Assembly: GCA_900767605.1 (NCBI GenBank)
Contig: CAAFZT010000047.1
Span: 1-20,206 of the forward strand
Length of the DNA stretch: 20,206 nucleotides
Reading direction: 5' to 3'
Origin: Bacilli bacterium
GTDB lineage: Bacteria; Bacillota_I; Bacilli_A; RFN20; CAG-826
Part shown: positions 1 through 6,580 of the stretch, one piece after another
Numbering within the stretch: the first letter of the stretch is position 1
How the letters are laid out: the number at the start of each line of letters is the position of its first letter
Notes under the pieces: generated by a model
What the model saw: only the letters and a program-made list of their open reading frames with translations
What the model was told of the DNA's origin: nothing
The model's database searches: none
Program-made: the position numbers and the translations under genes

Positions 1-25
1 ACTGTGCTAAGGTTTTGTTTTGAAT

Positions 26-112
26 TGGTGCCCGAGACCGGACTCGAACCGGTACGGGTTCATCACCCGAGGGATTTTAAGTCCCTTGCGTCTACCATTC
101 CGCCACTCGGGC
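26..112 (-). tRNA. tRNA-Leu (UAA)
   Basis: Read on the minus strand, the acceptor strands GCCCGAG and CTCGGGC pair perfectly and are followed by A and an encoded CCA. The anticodon loop reads CTTAAAA, giving anticodon UAA. The long variable arm and 87-nt length fit a class II leucine tRNA. It is the last tRNA of the cluster visible here; the window ends 25 bases further on, so more tRNAs could follow outside it. Confidence 0.96.
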
Positions 113-120
113 ACGAATTT

Positions 121-195
121 TGGTCCCCCGTGTGAGGCTCGAACTCACGACCCCTTGATTAAAAGTCAAGTGCTCTACCACTGAGCTAACGGAGG
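121..195 (-). tRNA. tRNA-Lys (UUU)
   Basis: Minus-strand cloverleaf with acceptor strands CCTCCGT and ACGGGGG (one U-G pair), the D-arm motif TAGCTCAGTGGTAGAGC, the T-arm motif GAGTTCGAGCCTC and an encoded CCA. The anticodon loop reads CTTTTAA, so the anticodon is UUU (Lys). Confidence 0.97.
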
Positions 196-197
196 GC

Positions 198-272
198 TGG
201 CTGGGGTGACTGGGATCGGACCAGTGCGTCAGGGAGTCAAAGTCCCTTGCCTTACCTCTTGGCTACACCCCA
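198..272 (-). tRNA. tRNA-Gln (UUG)
   Basis: Minus-strand tRNA starting TGGGGTG, a typical glutamine tRNA acceptor with a U at position 1. The anticodon stem-loop reads GGGACTTTGACTCCC, giving anticodon UUG. The discriminator is G and CCA is encoded. Confidence 0.96.
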
Positions 273-279
273 ACAAAGG

Positions 280-363
280 TGGTGGGCGAAGATGGATTTG
301 AACCACCGAACCCGAAGGAGCTGATTTACAGTCAGCCGCGTTTGGCCACTTCGCTATTCGCCC
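280..363 (-). tRNA. tRNA-Tyr (GUA)
   Basis: Minus-strand class II tRNA of 84 nt with acceptor GGGCGAA/TTCGCCC and encoded CCA. The anticodon loop CTGTAAA carries GUA (Tyr), and the long variable arm fits bacterial tRNA-Tyr. Confidence 0.96.
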
Positions 364-402
364 ACGATCCGAATTGCTGCGTTTTATTTGCCCAAATTTT
401 GG

Positions 403-477
403 TGGTGGATGCTGCAGGTTTCGAACCTGCGACCCCCGCCTTGTAAGGGCGATGCTCTCCCGCTGAGCTAAGCATCC
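403..477 (-). tRNA. tRNA-Val (UAC)
   Basis: Minus-strand tRNA with acceptor GGATGCT/AGCATCC, D-arm TAGCTCAGCGGGAGAGC, anticodon loop CTTACAA (anticodon UAC, Val), T-arm GGTTCGAAACC and encoded CCA. It is promoter-proximal in the five-tRNA cluster. Confidence 0.96.
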
Positions 478-503
478 GCGGGGCGTCTAAAACGCGCTTA
501 GAT

Positions 504-532
504 ATACTATCATCGCCCCTTGGGTCGGTCAA
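504..532 (-). promoter_or_regulatory. promoter of the tRNA cluster
   Basis: On the minus strand TTGACC (532-527) and TAGTAT (509-504) are separated by 17 bases and lie about 26 bases ahead of tRNA-Val. This is a good vegetative-sigma promoter in the right place for the whole tRNA cluster. Confidence 0.75.
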
Positions 533-621
533 TGAGTTTTTTCACGATTTTTAAGAATTGCCTTTTGGGGTTTCAAAAGAGGTCGGACATAAGGAAAACA
601 TAAGGCGCCATCGCCCATTAT

Positions 622-652
622 TAGAAAAGCCCCGCTAGGTTCAACGGGGCTC
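622..652 (-). terminator. terminator after pgi
   Basis: On the minus strand AGCCCCG and CGGGGCT form a 7-bp GC-rich hairpin followed by TTTTCT. It lies just past the pgi stop codon and closes the HAD-cytidylyltransferase-S1-pgi operon. The stretch 541-621 between it and the tRNA promoter holds nothing I recognise. Confidence 0.85.
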
Positions 653-659
653 TAAGTGC

Positions 660-1943
660 TTATTTTTCGTATCCTGGTTTGCCAAGGAGATGGAACATGT
701 TCTTTTTATAGATTTCCACCCCTGGCTGGTTAAAGGGGTTCACCCCGTTTAAATAAGCTGACATCGCGCAAGCGCGGCAGAAGAAATAAAGCAGTTCGCC
801 AAGATTTTCCGCATCCATTTTGTCCACGGAGAGAAGAATGTTAGGAACATTGCCGGTTTTAACGTGAGCCTCCACGGTTCCGTCGTGGGCTTTTTTTGAA
901 ATATAGTCGAGCGTTTTCCCTTCTAGATAATTCAACCCATCGAGGTTGTCGTTATCATGGGGGACGACGACGTCAAATTCCGACTCTTCGATTTGCAGGA
1001 CGGTTTCAAAGAGGACCGGACTTCCTTCCTGGATGAATTGTCCCAAGGAATGAAGGTCGGTGGTGAAGGTCGCCGAATCCGGGAGAAGGCCCGTGCGTTC
1101 CTTGCCTTCGCTTTCGCCGAAGAGTTGCTTCCACCATTCTCCGAGTTGGACCAGGCGCGGCTCGTAAGTGACAAACATTTCCACGGGGTAGCCGTATTCC
1201 TTGTGAAGAATGTGACGAATTAAGGCATATTGATAGCAGGGGTTCATTTCCTCCGTGTCATAAGCGAGCTTGGCTTTCTCCGCCCCCTTCATGAAAGCAT
1301 CGATATCAATGCCGGCTGCCGCCATCGGAAGCAAGCCGACCGCGGTGAAGACGCTATAACGTCCGCCGACGTCATCGGGCAAGACGAAGCGCTCGTATCC
1401 GTATTTCTCCGCTAAGCCAAGAAGGGCTCCTTTATGGGCGTCCGTTGTTGCATAAATCGCTTTGGCTGCTTTTTCCTTGCCATGTTTTTTTTCAAGCATT
1501 TCCCAAAGAAGGCGGAAGCTCACCGAAGTTTCGGTCGTCGTGCCGGATTTGGAAATGACGTTGACCGCGAAATTCTTGTCTTGGAGATATTCCAAAACTT
1601 GATGGAGATAATGGCTGGAGAACGTTTGCCCCAAATAGATGACGCGGAAGGGGTCAGTGGGGAAGAGACCATTGATCGCCTCGATGGCTGCGCGGGCGCC
1701 TAAATAGCTGCCTCCGATGCCACAGACGACCAAGCAATCGTAATGGTCATGGATGTATTTGCCGTCTTTTTTGATGCGGGCAAATTCTTCCTTGTCGTAA
1801 GTTTCCGGATAATTGGCCCAGCCAAGGAAGTCGCTTCCTTTGCCGGTTTTTTGATCAATCGACTGATTGATCTCGGCGATTTTAGATGCGTAAGAAGCAT
1901 AATCAATCGCGTGGGTTAAGTAAGAATCATTGATGCGAATCAT
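660..1943 (-). CDS. pgi: glucose-6-phosphate isomerase
   Basis: Cytosolic enzyme interconverting glucose-6-phosphate and fructose-6-phosphate in glycolysis and gluconeogenesis. The 427-aa protein matches the short bacterial Pgi form. VCGIGGSYLGARAA lies near residue 73, the SIS-like ISKSGTTTETS segment is in the first half, and the family signature region VQLGEWWKQLFGESEGK contains the expected catalytic Glu. The conserved His segment DLHSLGQFIQEG follows, and the C-terminus keeps GVNPFNQPGVEIYKK. The ATG at 1943 overlaps the TGA of the upstream S1 gene (ATGA), and an AAGGAG site precedes it within that gene, so translation is probably coupled. A hairpin terminator follows the stop. It is the last gene of a four-gene operon. 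Identification is secure. Confidence 0.97.
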   Translation of the reverse strand: MIRINDSYLTHAIDYASYASKIAEINQSIDQKTGKGSDFLGWANYPETYDKEEFARIKKDGKYIHDHYDCLVVCGIGGSYLGARAAIEAINGLFPTDPFRVIYLGQTFSSHYLHQVLEYLQDKNFAVNVISKSGTTTETSVSFRLLWEMLEKKHGKEKAAKAIYATTDAHKGALLGLAEKYGYERFVLPDDVGGRYSVFTAVGLLPMAAAGIDIDAFMKGAEKAKLAYDTEEMNPCYQYALIRHILHKEYGYPVEMFVTYEPRLVQLGEWWKQLFGESEGKERTGLLPDSATFTTDLHSLGQFIQEGSPVLFETVLQIEESEFDVVVPHDNDNLDGLNYLEGKTLDYISKKAHDGTVEAHVKTGNVPNILLSVDKMDAENLGELLYFFCRACAMSAYLNGVNPFNQPGVEIYKKNMFHLLGKPGYEK

Positions 1944-2308
1944 AGAATTTCTCCTTGTTTATTTTCGTCTTCAATCCAGTTGGGAAGTTGTTTTTCTAGT
2001 GGAGAGAAGTCGATATCAGATGAATGGATGCGCGCATGACGGAAGGCTTTTTTCTTATCCGATGCGCTCATGCGCTTCAGCGAGACGCGGACGCTGCCTT
2101 TTTCTTCGTCTACCTCGATGACTTTGACGCTATAGATGCTGCCAATCGTTACGAAGTTCGTGAAGGAATGGATGTAATTATGGGAGAGCTCGCTGATATG
2201 CAGGAGCCCCGTCCAGCCTTCGTCGAAAAGGAGGATCGCGTAATTGGAATAGACACGGACGACGGTGCCAGAAGCAAGGTCGCCGACTTGAGGTAATACT
2301 TTGCTCAT
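1940..2308 (-). CDS. single S1-domain RNA-binding protein (YugI/GSP13/CvfD-like)
   Basis: A 122-aa protein with one S1 RNA-binding domain at about residues 5-78: VGDLASGTVVRVYSNYAILLF, then GWTGLLHISELS, and KVIEVDEEKGSVRVSLKRM, followed by a charged tail. Proteins of this shape (B. subtilis YugI/GSP13, streptococcal CvfD) are ribosome- or RNA-associated post-transcriptional regulators; that role is inferred from family. In B. subtilis yugI also lies near pgi, so the context is partly conserved. The start follows AGGAGGGAGGAAGA, a strong ribosome binding site inside the end of the upstream gene. The gene overlaps its neighbours by ATGA at both ends, implying tight stoichiometric coupling with the cytidylyltransferase and Pgi. 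Confidence 0.88.
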   Translation of the reverse strand: MSKVLPQVGDLASGTVVRVYSNYAILLFDEGWTGLLHISELSHNYIHSFTNFVTIGSIYSVKVIEVDEEKGSVRVSLKRMSASDKKKAFRHARIHSSDIDFSPLEKQLPNWIEDENKQGEIL

Positions 2309-3012
2309 TCTTCCTCCCTCCTTTGCAGGTAAGCGGCTAAATCGAGTTGGGTGGTGATTTTGATGTTTTTTTCATCGCCCATGACGATGCCAATATCATG
2401 ACGGCACGCTGCAAATAAACTCGCGTCGTCGGTATATTCGTCTAACTTTTTCTTCCTTTTCATTTTGCTAAGCGACTTCCAGAACGGTTCGAAGAGGAAA
2501 CTCTGCGGGGTTTGGGCCCGATAAATCTGTTTTCTTGGCAAATAGGAATCCGCGTAATAACCATTACGGCTATAGAAAATGGAATCGGAAGCAGGAAGCG
2601 CAGTCACGGCACCCCCGACGGCCCTTGCGGTATCCACATTTTCGGAAAAGATGCGTTCCTCGATATAAGGACGATCGCCATCGCAAATCATCACCACGTC
2701 ATCGGGATCAATCGTGGTCGTGGAAAGATATTTCATGGCTTCGTAGACGCTTTCTTCTCGGCTATTTCCACCCGGAATAATCGCTTTGATTTTCTCAAGG
2801 TTTTCCTGCAACGCCACCTCATGGGTTTTTTCCATGAAGGAAGGGTGAGAAACTAAATAAATCGCATTCACAAAGCTTAATTTGGCAATCCCTTGGAGGG
2901 TTTCCCCCATCAAGGTGCGGCCACCCACGTCAGCAAATTGTTTGGGAAAAGGAGAACCGAATCGCTCCCCGGTTCCTCCAAATAATAGAATGGCCACTAC
3001 ACGCTTGCTCAT
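2305..3012 (-). CDS. IspD/TarI-family cytidylyltransferase
   Basis: A nucleotidyltransferase that would join CTP to a sugar-alcohol or erythritol phosphate. The N-terminus has the CTP-binding loop GGTGERFGSPFPKQF, then VVMICDGDRPYI with the metal-binding Asp region, LPASDSIFYSRNG, and RAQTPQSF before the C-terminal dimerisation segment. These fit both IspD (isoprenoid synthesis) and TarI (ribitol-phosphate activation for wall polymers); no ispF or tarJ neighbour decides between them, so I give no symbol. I chose the ATG at 3012 (235 aa, MSKRVVAIL). An upstream in-frame GTG at 3051 would give 248 aa and sits 5 bases after the previous gene. AAGGAG lies about 16 bases before the ATG, too far to be ideal, so the start is uncertain. 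The end overlaps the S1 gene by ATGA. Confidence 0.85.
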   Translation of the reverse strand: MSKRVVAILLFGGTGERFGSPFPKQFADVGGRTLMGETLQGIAKLSFVNAIYLVSHPSFMEKTHEVALQENLEKIKAIIPGGNSREESVYEAMKYLSTTTIDPDDVVMICDGDRPYIEERIFSENVDTARAVGGAVTALPASDSIFYSRNGYYADSYLPRKQIYRAQTPQSFLFEPFWKSLSKMKRKKKLDEYTDDASLFAACRHDIGIVMGDEKNIKITTQLDLAAYLQRREEE

Positions 3013-3055
3013 AGCAATCCGAATTATACTCCTTGAGAAAGGAATTCTCACTTTC

Positions 3056-3895
3056 TTAGTCTAAGATCGGATTCGTATTTTCGTGAATTTTCAAAGATTC
3101 GTTGATTTCGATCCCTTGAATGATGAGTTTCATGATTTTTTCTAAAGGCGAATCCTTGGAATAGTCCGCGCGGCAGGCGTAATTGATGCGGCCGTCGCTT
3201 TCTAAACTTCCGACTTTCTCTTCTTGCCCGCGCGGATAGACGGCGATGGATTTGCCACCGTTAGACTTCACGATGATCATGGAAGGGACGTCGGTTAATC
3301 CGTCTCCGATATAGACCATGTTGGAATAAGGGATGCGGCGTTCCACCGTTTTTTCGTTCACCGAATTGTCGTCGGTTTGGTCGTAGACGCCTTTAGAAAT
3401 GCGGAAGAAGTACTGGGTTTTCTGGGTGTAATTGATTGCATATTTCGGCCAGATGGCATTGCCTTCTTCGTCGAAAAGATATTCGCAACCATAGATTTCT
3501 TTGAATTCTTTGGCGATGGAACAGCCTTCCACAATTTCCTTATTTCCAGAACTGACGAGGTAATGCTCGATGTTGATGCCATGTTCTTCCCCGTATTGGT
3601 TGATGCGGGAGAACCAGGTGGAGACGCCAGGGAAGAATTTAATGTCTCTGCCGCATTCGGCTAAGAACTCACGGGTCATGCGAATTCCCTTTTCCTTCGC
3701 GGCTTGATTCATGACGAAAAGGTAGGAGAGGATTTTTTCGCATCCGGTTTTGCGGCTGAATTCCCCGGTTTTCGCCCAGAATTCGGCCGGGGTCATCCCT
3801 AAGCGCGGAATGAATCCAAAGTTTTGCATATCCGTGGTCGCCAAAGTGCTATCGAAGTCGTAGAGAATGGCGCAGATGGGCTTTTTGCAGGACAT
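3056..3895 (-). CDS. HAD-superfamily phosphatase
   Basis: A 279-aa HAD hydrolase. Motif I is YDFDSTL at residues 12-18, with the nucleophile Asp13 and Asp15. Motif II is the SSGNKE segment, and motifs III/IV end in IGDGLTDVPSM, giving Mg-binding acidic residues. The helical cap between motifs I and II resembles phosphoserine-phosphatase-like HADs, but the substrate cannot be read from sequence. It starts after AAAGGAG about 9 bases before ATG and leads the operon with the cytidylyltransferase, S1 protein and pgi. A role in sugar- or polyol-phosphate turnover is possible but is only inference from the neighbours. Confidence 0.85.
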   Translation of the reverse strand: MSCKKPICAILYDFDSTLATTDMQNFGFIPRLGMTPAEFWAKTGEFSRKTGCEKILSYLFVMNQAAKEKGIRMTREFLAECGRDIKFFPGVSTWFSRINQYGEEHGINIEHYLVSSGNKEIVEGCSIAKEFKEIYGCEYLFDEEGNAIWPKYAINYTQKTQYFFRISKGVYDQTDDNSVNEKTVERRIPYSNMVYIGDGLTDVPSMIIVKSNGGKSIAVYPRGQEEKVGSLESDGRINYACRADYSKDSPLEKIMKLIIQGIEINESLKIHENTNPILD

Positions 3896-3927
3896 AAAAG
3901 AAGCTCCTTTCTAGGGTTTCTAGGCCC

Positions 3928-3957
3928 ATTATACGCGAGCGGGCGGGCGAGGGTCAA
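3928..3957 (-). promoter_or_regulatory. promoter of the HAD-pgi operon
   Basis: On the minus strand TTGACC (3957-3952), an 18-base spacer and a perfect TATAAT (3933-3928) lie 32 bases before the HAD start codon, leaving room for the AAAGGAG site. It is divergent from the promoter of the LemA-like gene. Confidence 0.75.
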
Positions 3958-3986
3958 ATTTACGCCTTTTTCAGGCTTAGTCGCGT

Positions 3987-3999
3987 TATAATAGACCCC
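3987..3999 (+). promoter_or_regulatory. -10 box directly ahead of the LemA-like gene (leaderless arrangement)
   Basis: TATAAT at 3987-3992 is followed by only seven bases (AGACCCC) before the ATG at 4000. Transcription normally begins about seven bases after the -10 box, so the mRNA should begin at or next to the start codon. No Shine-Dalgarno is present. No convincing -35 box was found 16-18 bases upstream. Confidence 0.6.
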
Positions 4000-4524
4000 A
4001 TGGAAGCCTGGCAAGTCGTTCTTCTCATCGTGATGATTGCCTTATTTGGCTACATCATTTTGCTTTCGTTTGTCATTTCCCATGGCATCCAATTCCATCG
4101 TCGCCTTCGTTATCGCGTGGTGACGCTTGCCGTCGTTTTAAGCGAAAAGCAACGCTTGCTCCGCCAAATCGTGAAATTATTCAAAGAAAAAAGCATCGTT
4201 TTTTCCAAAGAAGACATCGAACTCATCACCAAAATGGATAATTTGGATTTGGAATCCTTAAAGAAGAATGCTCTTCCCGATGCGATCGGATTATTGAAAT
4301 CCGCTCAATCCCGTTTGGCTTATATCGCTCAAAACCATCACGAATCGATTCAAGACTCGTCGTATCCAGAAATCTATGCTTCCGTCGAAGAAAACGAACG
4401 TTCCATTCGTCGAGGCATCGCCGGCTATAACATGGACGTCGTCGCGCTGAATTATTGGTGTTCCGTCCCTGCCGCCGGTTGGATTAATGCCCTGTTTGGC
4501 ATCCGGAAACGCCAAGCTTTATAA
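4000..4524 (+). CDS. LemA-family membrane protein
   Basis: A 174-aa protein with one N-terminal membrane helix (about residues 5-27, VVLLIVMIALFGYIILL) and a long helical body. The C-terminal segment EENERSIRRGIAGYNMDVVALN, rich in the ENE-R-YN pattern, followed by a Pro and a small hydrophobic cap, is the LemA signature; the N-terminal half is diverged. LemA proteins are membrane-anchored helical bundles without an established enzymatic role. The gene is monocistronic: a divergent operon lies behind it and the ABC-F gene converges on it with one base between stop codons. Its start appears leaderless, with TATAAT seven bases before ATG. The family assignment is likely but rests mainly on the C-terminal motif. 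Confidence 0.72.
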   Translation: MEAWQVVLLIVMIALFGYIILLSFVISHGIQFHRRLRYRVVTLAVVLSEKQRLLRQIVKLFKEKSIVFSKEDIELITKMDNLDLESLKKNALPDAIGLLKSAQSRLAYIAQNHHESIQDSSYPEIYASVEENERSIRRGIAGYNMDVVALNYWCSVPAAGWINALFGIRKRQAL

Positions 4525-4525
4525 A

Positions 4526-6058
4526 TCAAAACATCATTTCGTAATCCACTAAGCCATCGTAGAAGTCTTTCTCGTGGCTGACGATGATGACTCCGCCCGG
4601 GAAACGTTCAATCGCGTCGAACAAGGCGTCTTTGGCTTTTTGGTCCAAATGGTTGGTGGGTTCGTCGAGGACTAAGAAATTGCTCTTTTTTAACGTCATT
4701 AAGGCAAAACGGGCTTTTGTGACTTCGCCCCCGCTTAATTCGTTCATCGGGCGTAACGCCAATTCTTTTCTTACTCCTGTGGCCCCTAAACAGGTACGGA
4801 TTTGGGTATTCGTGAGGGAGGGGTAGGCTTCGTGGATGTAATCAAAGGGGGATAAATTCAGATTGATTCGCTCATCCTGACCGTAATAATTGATCGTGGT
4901 TCCTTCTAACCAGGTATAGGTTCCTCCTAGAGAAGGAATCTCACCTAAAATGGTTTTGATAAACGTAGTTTTGCCAACGCCATTTTGGCCAAGGATTGCA
5001 ATCTTTTCTCCTTTTTTGAGCAGGAAGGATATCCCTTCTAATAAGGGGGTTCCATAGCCAATCGAAAGGTCTTCTACGCGCAAAGGTTTTTCTCCCACAT
5101 CGTGGGTGAAGGGGAAATTAAAATGCACATGTCCCTCTTCTTTTCCCGGGGCTTCCATGACATCGAGATGGGCTAAGCGGGCCCGGTGGCTTTTCGCGGC
5201 CTTCGCACTTGTGGCCCGAACGATGTGCTTGGCAATAAAATCTTCTTCCTTCTTGATATAACGTTGTTGGGCCGCGTAATTCTTCGCGTATTGCTCTTTG
5301 TCGAGTTCGTGCTGAACCTGATATTGTTCAAACGTCCCTTTATAACGGGTGATGGTTTGATTTTCGAGGCAAAAGGTCACCCCGGCGATTTGTTTTAAGA
5401 AGGCTTCGTCATGGCTAACGACCAAGAAGGCGTTGGGGTAATGGATTAAATAAGAAGCAAGCCAAGCCACTTGGATTTGGTCTAAGAAGTTCGTGGGCTC
5501 GTCCATTAAAAGCACGTCTTTTTCTTCGAGTAGCATCTTGGCCAAGTAGGCTTTTTCCCTTTGACCCGAGGAAAGAAGATGAAGAGGCTTTTCTAGATCG
5601 GATTTATCAAAGCCAAGTCCATCGGTGAGTCTTCCTACTTTTTCTTGAAGGCTATAAAACCCGGATGCATTAAGCTCATCGCCTAGTCGCATCGCTTTAT
5701 CTAGCAATTTTTCGTAATCGCCCTCTCCACTTGCGGCATCCGCATAGAGTTGCTCCATCCGTTTTTCTTTGTCGAATAAATCCTTGTAGACCCCATAGAG
5801 ATAACTAGATACCGGCATGTCTTGATGGACTTTTAATTGCTGATCCAAATAGGAATAAGTGACGTGAGGTTCCCAAGAAATTGTTCCCCTATCTGGACGT
5901 AAATCCCCGACGATTAAAGATAATAGGGTCGATTTCCCGGACCCATTGACCCCCACGAGGACTCCGTGTTCCCCGGGGTTTAGTTTTAGATTCACTCCTT
6001 TATAGAGTTCTTTGTCCGAATAATTGAAGGTGACGTCGCGAAGTTCTAATAAAGCCAT
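4526..6058 (-). CDS. ABC-F ATPase (ribosome-associated)
   Basis: A 510-aa protein with two ABC domains and no membrane segments, which is ABC-F architecture. Domain 1 has Walker A GVNGSGKS at residues 36-43, signature LSSGQ and Walker B DEPTNFLD. Domain 2 has GQNGVGKT at 357-364, LSGGE at 441-445 and DEPTNHLD at 465-472. A charged linker of about 80 residues lies between, the position of the P-site tRNA interaction motif. ABC-F proteins act on the ribosome, as translation factors or in antibiotic protection; which applies is not visible. I chose the ATG at 6058 (MALLELRDV) over a longer reading frame from 6190, because the extra 44 residues are not ABC-like and cross AT-rich promoter-type DNA. 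No Shine-Dalgarno precedes 6058. Confidence 0.9.
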   Translation of the reverse strand: MALLELRDVTFNYSDKELYKGVNLKLNPGEHGVLVGVNGSGKSTLLSLIVGDLRPDRGTISWEPHVTYSYLDQQLKVHQDMPVSSYLYGVYKDLFDKEKRMEQLYADAASGEGDYEKLLDKAMRLGDELNASGFYSLQEKVGRLTDGLGFDKSDLEKPLHLLSSGQREKAYLAKMLLEEKDVLLMDEPTNFLDQIQVAWLASYLIHYPNAFLVVSHDEAFLKQIAGVTFCLENQTITRYKGTFEQYQVQHELDKEQYAKNYAAQQRYIKKEEDFIAKHIVRATSAKAAKSHRARLAHLDVMEAPGKEEGHVHFNFPFTHDVGEKPLRVEDLSIGYGTPLLEGISFLLKKGEKIAILGQNGVGKTTFIKTILGEIPSLGGTYTWLEGTTINYYGQDERINLNLSPFDYIHEAYPSLTNTQIRTCLGATGVRKELALRPMNELSGGEVTKARFALMTLKKSNFLVLDEPTNHLDQKAKDALFDAIERFPGGVIIVSHEKDFYDGLVDYEMMF

Positions 6059-6067
6059 AACGAGCCA

Positions 6068-6076
6068 AATATACCA
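6068..6076 (-). promoter_or_regulatory. extended -10 box of the ABC-F gene
   Basis: On the minus strand TGGTATATT (TG, one base, TATATT) lies nine bases before the chosen ATG at 6058. The TGn extension can replace a -35 box, and none is obvious. A start about seven bases downstream would leave an untranslated leader of roughly two bases. Confidence 0.5.
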
Positions 6077-6195
6077 TAAATAGGAAGATTCTCGAAGGGA
6101 TAAACGATATTTGAAAATAGAATGTAAAGAATGAAAGCAAATATTTTTATCCCTGTTTTTTAGCCAAAAAAGATGGCTATTTATGGGCATTATTT

Positions 6196-6236
6196 ATGAA
6201 AGCGTTTACTGAAAGCGCTAACGAAAACGCTTTCAA
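6196..6236. promoter_or_regulatory. three adjoining cre (CcpA) boxes
   Basis: Site 1 (6196-6210, ATGAAAGCGTTTACT) fits the cre consensus WTGNAANCGNWNNCW at every position. Site 2 (6209-6223, CTGAAAGCGCTAACG) misses only the two outermost positions. Site 3 is on the minus strand (6236-6222, TTGAAAGCGTTTTCG) and misses only the last. Centres are 13 bases apart. The array lies just upstream of the promoter at 6249-6276, so site 3 centres near -54 of the predicted transcript, a position associated with CcpA activation rather than roadblock. It could instead bind another LacI-family protein. Confidence 0.75.
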
Positions 6237-6248
6237 ATTCCACCCCTC

Positions 6249-6276
6249 TTGCACCTCTATTTTCTAAGGGTATAAC
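6249..6276 (+). promoter_or_regulatory. promoter of the 47-aa small gene
   Basis: TTGCAC (6249-6254), a 16-base spacer and TATAAC (6271-6276) predict a start near 6283. The transcript would begin with a small hairpin, GCCTG at 6283-6287 pairing with CAGGC at 6296-6300, exactly at its 5' end, where such stems can slow mRNA decay. Confidence 0.65.
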
Positions 6277-6333
6277 TTAGCTGCCTGAAGAAAGACAGGC
6301 GCAAGTAAAAAAAGGAATTTGGAGGAAAAGAAA

Positions 6334-6477
6334 ATGCTTAACGAAGAACAATTCACCGAAAAACTGGAAAGCCTCGCGAAAAATGGGTTCCGCCTTTGCC
6401 CCATCGATGCCGAAGAGGATGATTCGAAGGTTGAAGACGATCCAGTTTACCCTTACGACTACGCTTATAACGACTAA
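6334..6477 (+). CDS. small acidic protein, 47 aa, unknown
   Basis: The ORF starts at ATG 6334 after a strong GGAGG site at 6321-6325 and ends at TAA 6477. The protein begins MLNEEQFTEKLESLAKNGFR, a likely amphipathic helix, continues with one Cys (LCPIDAEEDD) and ends in a Tyr- and Asp-rich tail, VYPYDYAYND. It has no signal peptide or membrane segment and is strongly acidic. Gene status is supported by a promoter, a three-box cre array, a consensus ribosome binding site and a terminator directly after the stop, all fitted to this ORF. I do not recognise the family. The helix-plus-variable-tail layout loosely recalls leader-core peptides, but no maturation enzyme is nearby. A catabolite-controlled regulatory or stress small protein is equally possible. 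Confidence 0.72.
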   Translation: MLNEEQFTEKLESLAKNGFRLCPIDAEEDDSKVEDDPVYPYDYAYND

Positions 6478-6502
6478 TTAAACGATTAGAGGAATAGGAA
6501 TG

Positions 6503-6530
6503 CCGCCCTGTTGGGCGGTTTTCTTTTTTT
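6503..6530 (+). terminator. terminator after the 47-aa gene
   Basis: CCGCCC (6503-6508), loop TGTT and GGGCGG (6513-6518) are followed by a T-rich run TTTTCTTTTTTT. This is a textbook intrinsic terminator 25 bases after the small ORF's stop. Confidence 0.92.
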
Positions 6531-6551
6531 CTATTGAAGGTAAGACGTTAT

Positions 6552-6580
6552 ATACTCGCGAGTATTATACTCATGAGTAT
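6552..6580. repeat. double palindrome, copy A
   Basis: Two perfect 14-bp palindromes, ATACTCGCGAGTAT (6552-6565) and ATACTCATGAGTAT (6567-6580), have centres 15 bases apart. The pair recurs as copy B at 6861-6889 with the same internal spacing and a few substitutions. The pattern suggests paired binding sites for a dimeric repressor. On the minus strand the junction contains TATAAT. Confidence 0.8.

Noticed and set aside
6059..6190. N-terminal extension of the ABC-F protein from 6190
   Set aside because: The 44 extra residues are not ABC-like and the DNA is AT-rich with a -10 box; the domain begins naturally at 6058.
6448..6474. C-terminal YPYDYAYND resembles the HA epitope tag
   Set aside because: It is not the tag sequence (YPYDVPDYA). 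The surrounding promoter, cre sites and terminator are natural in character.
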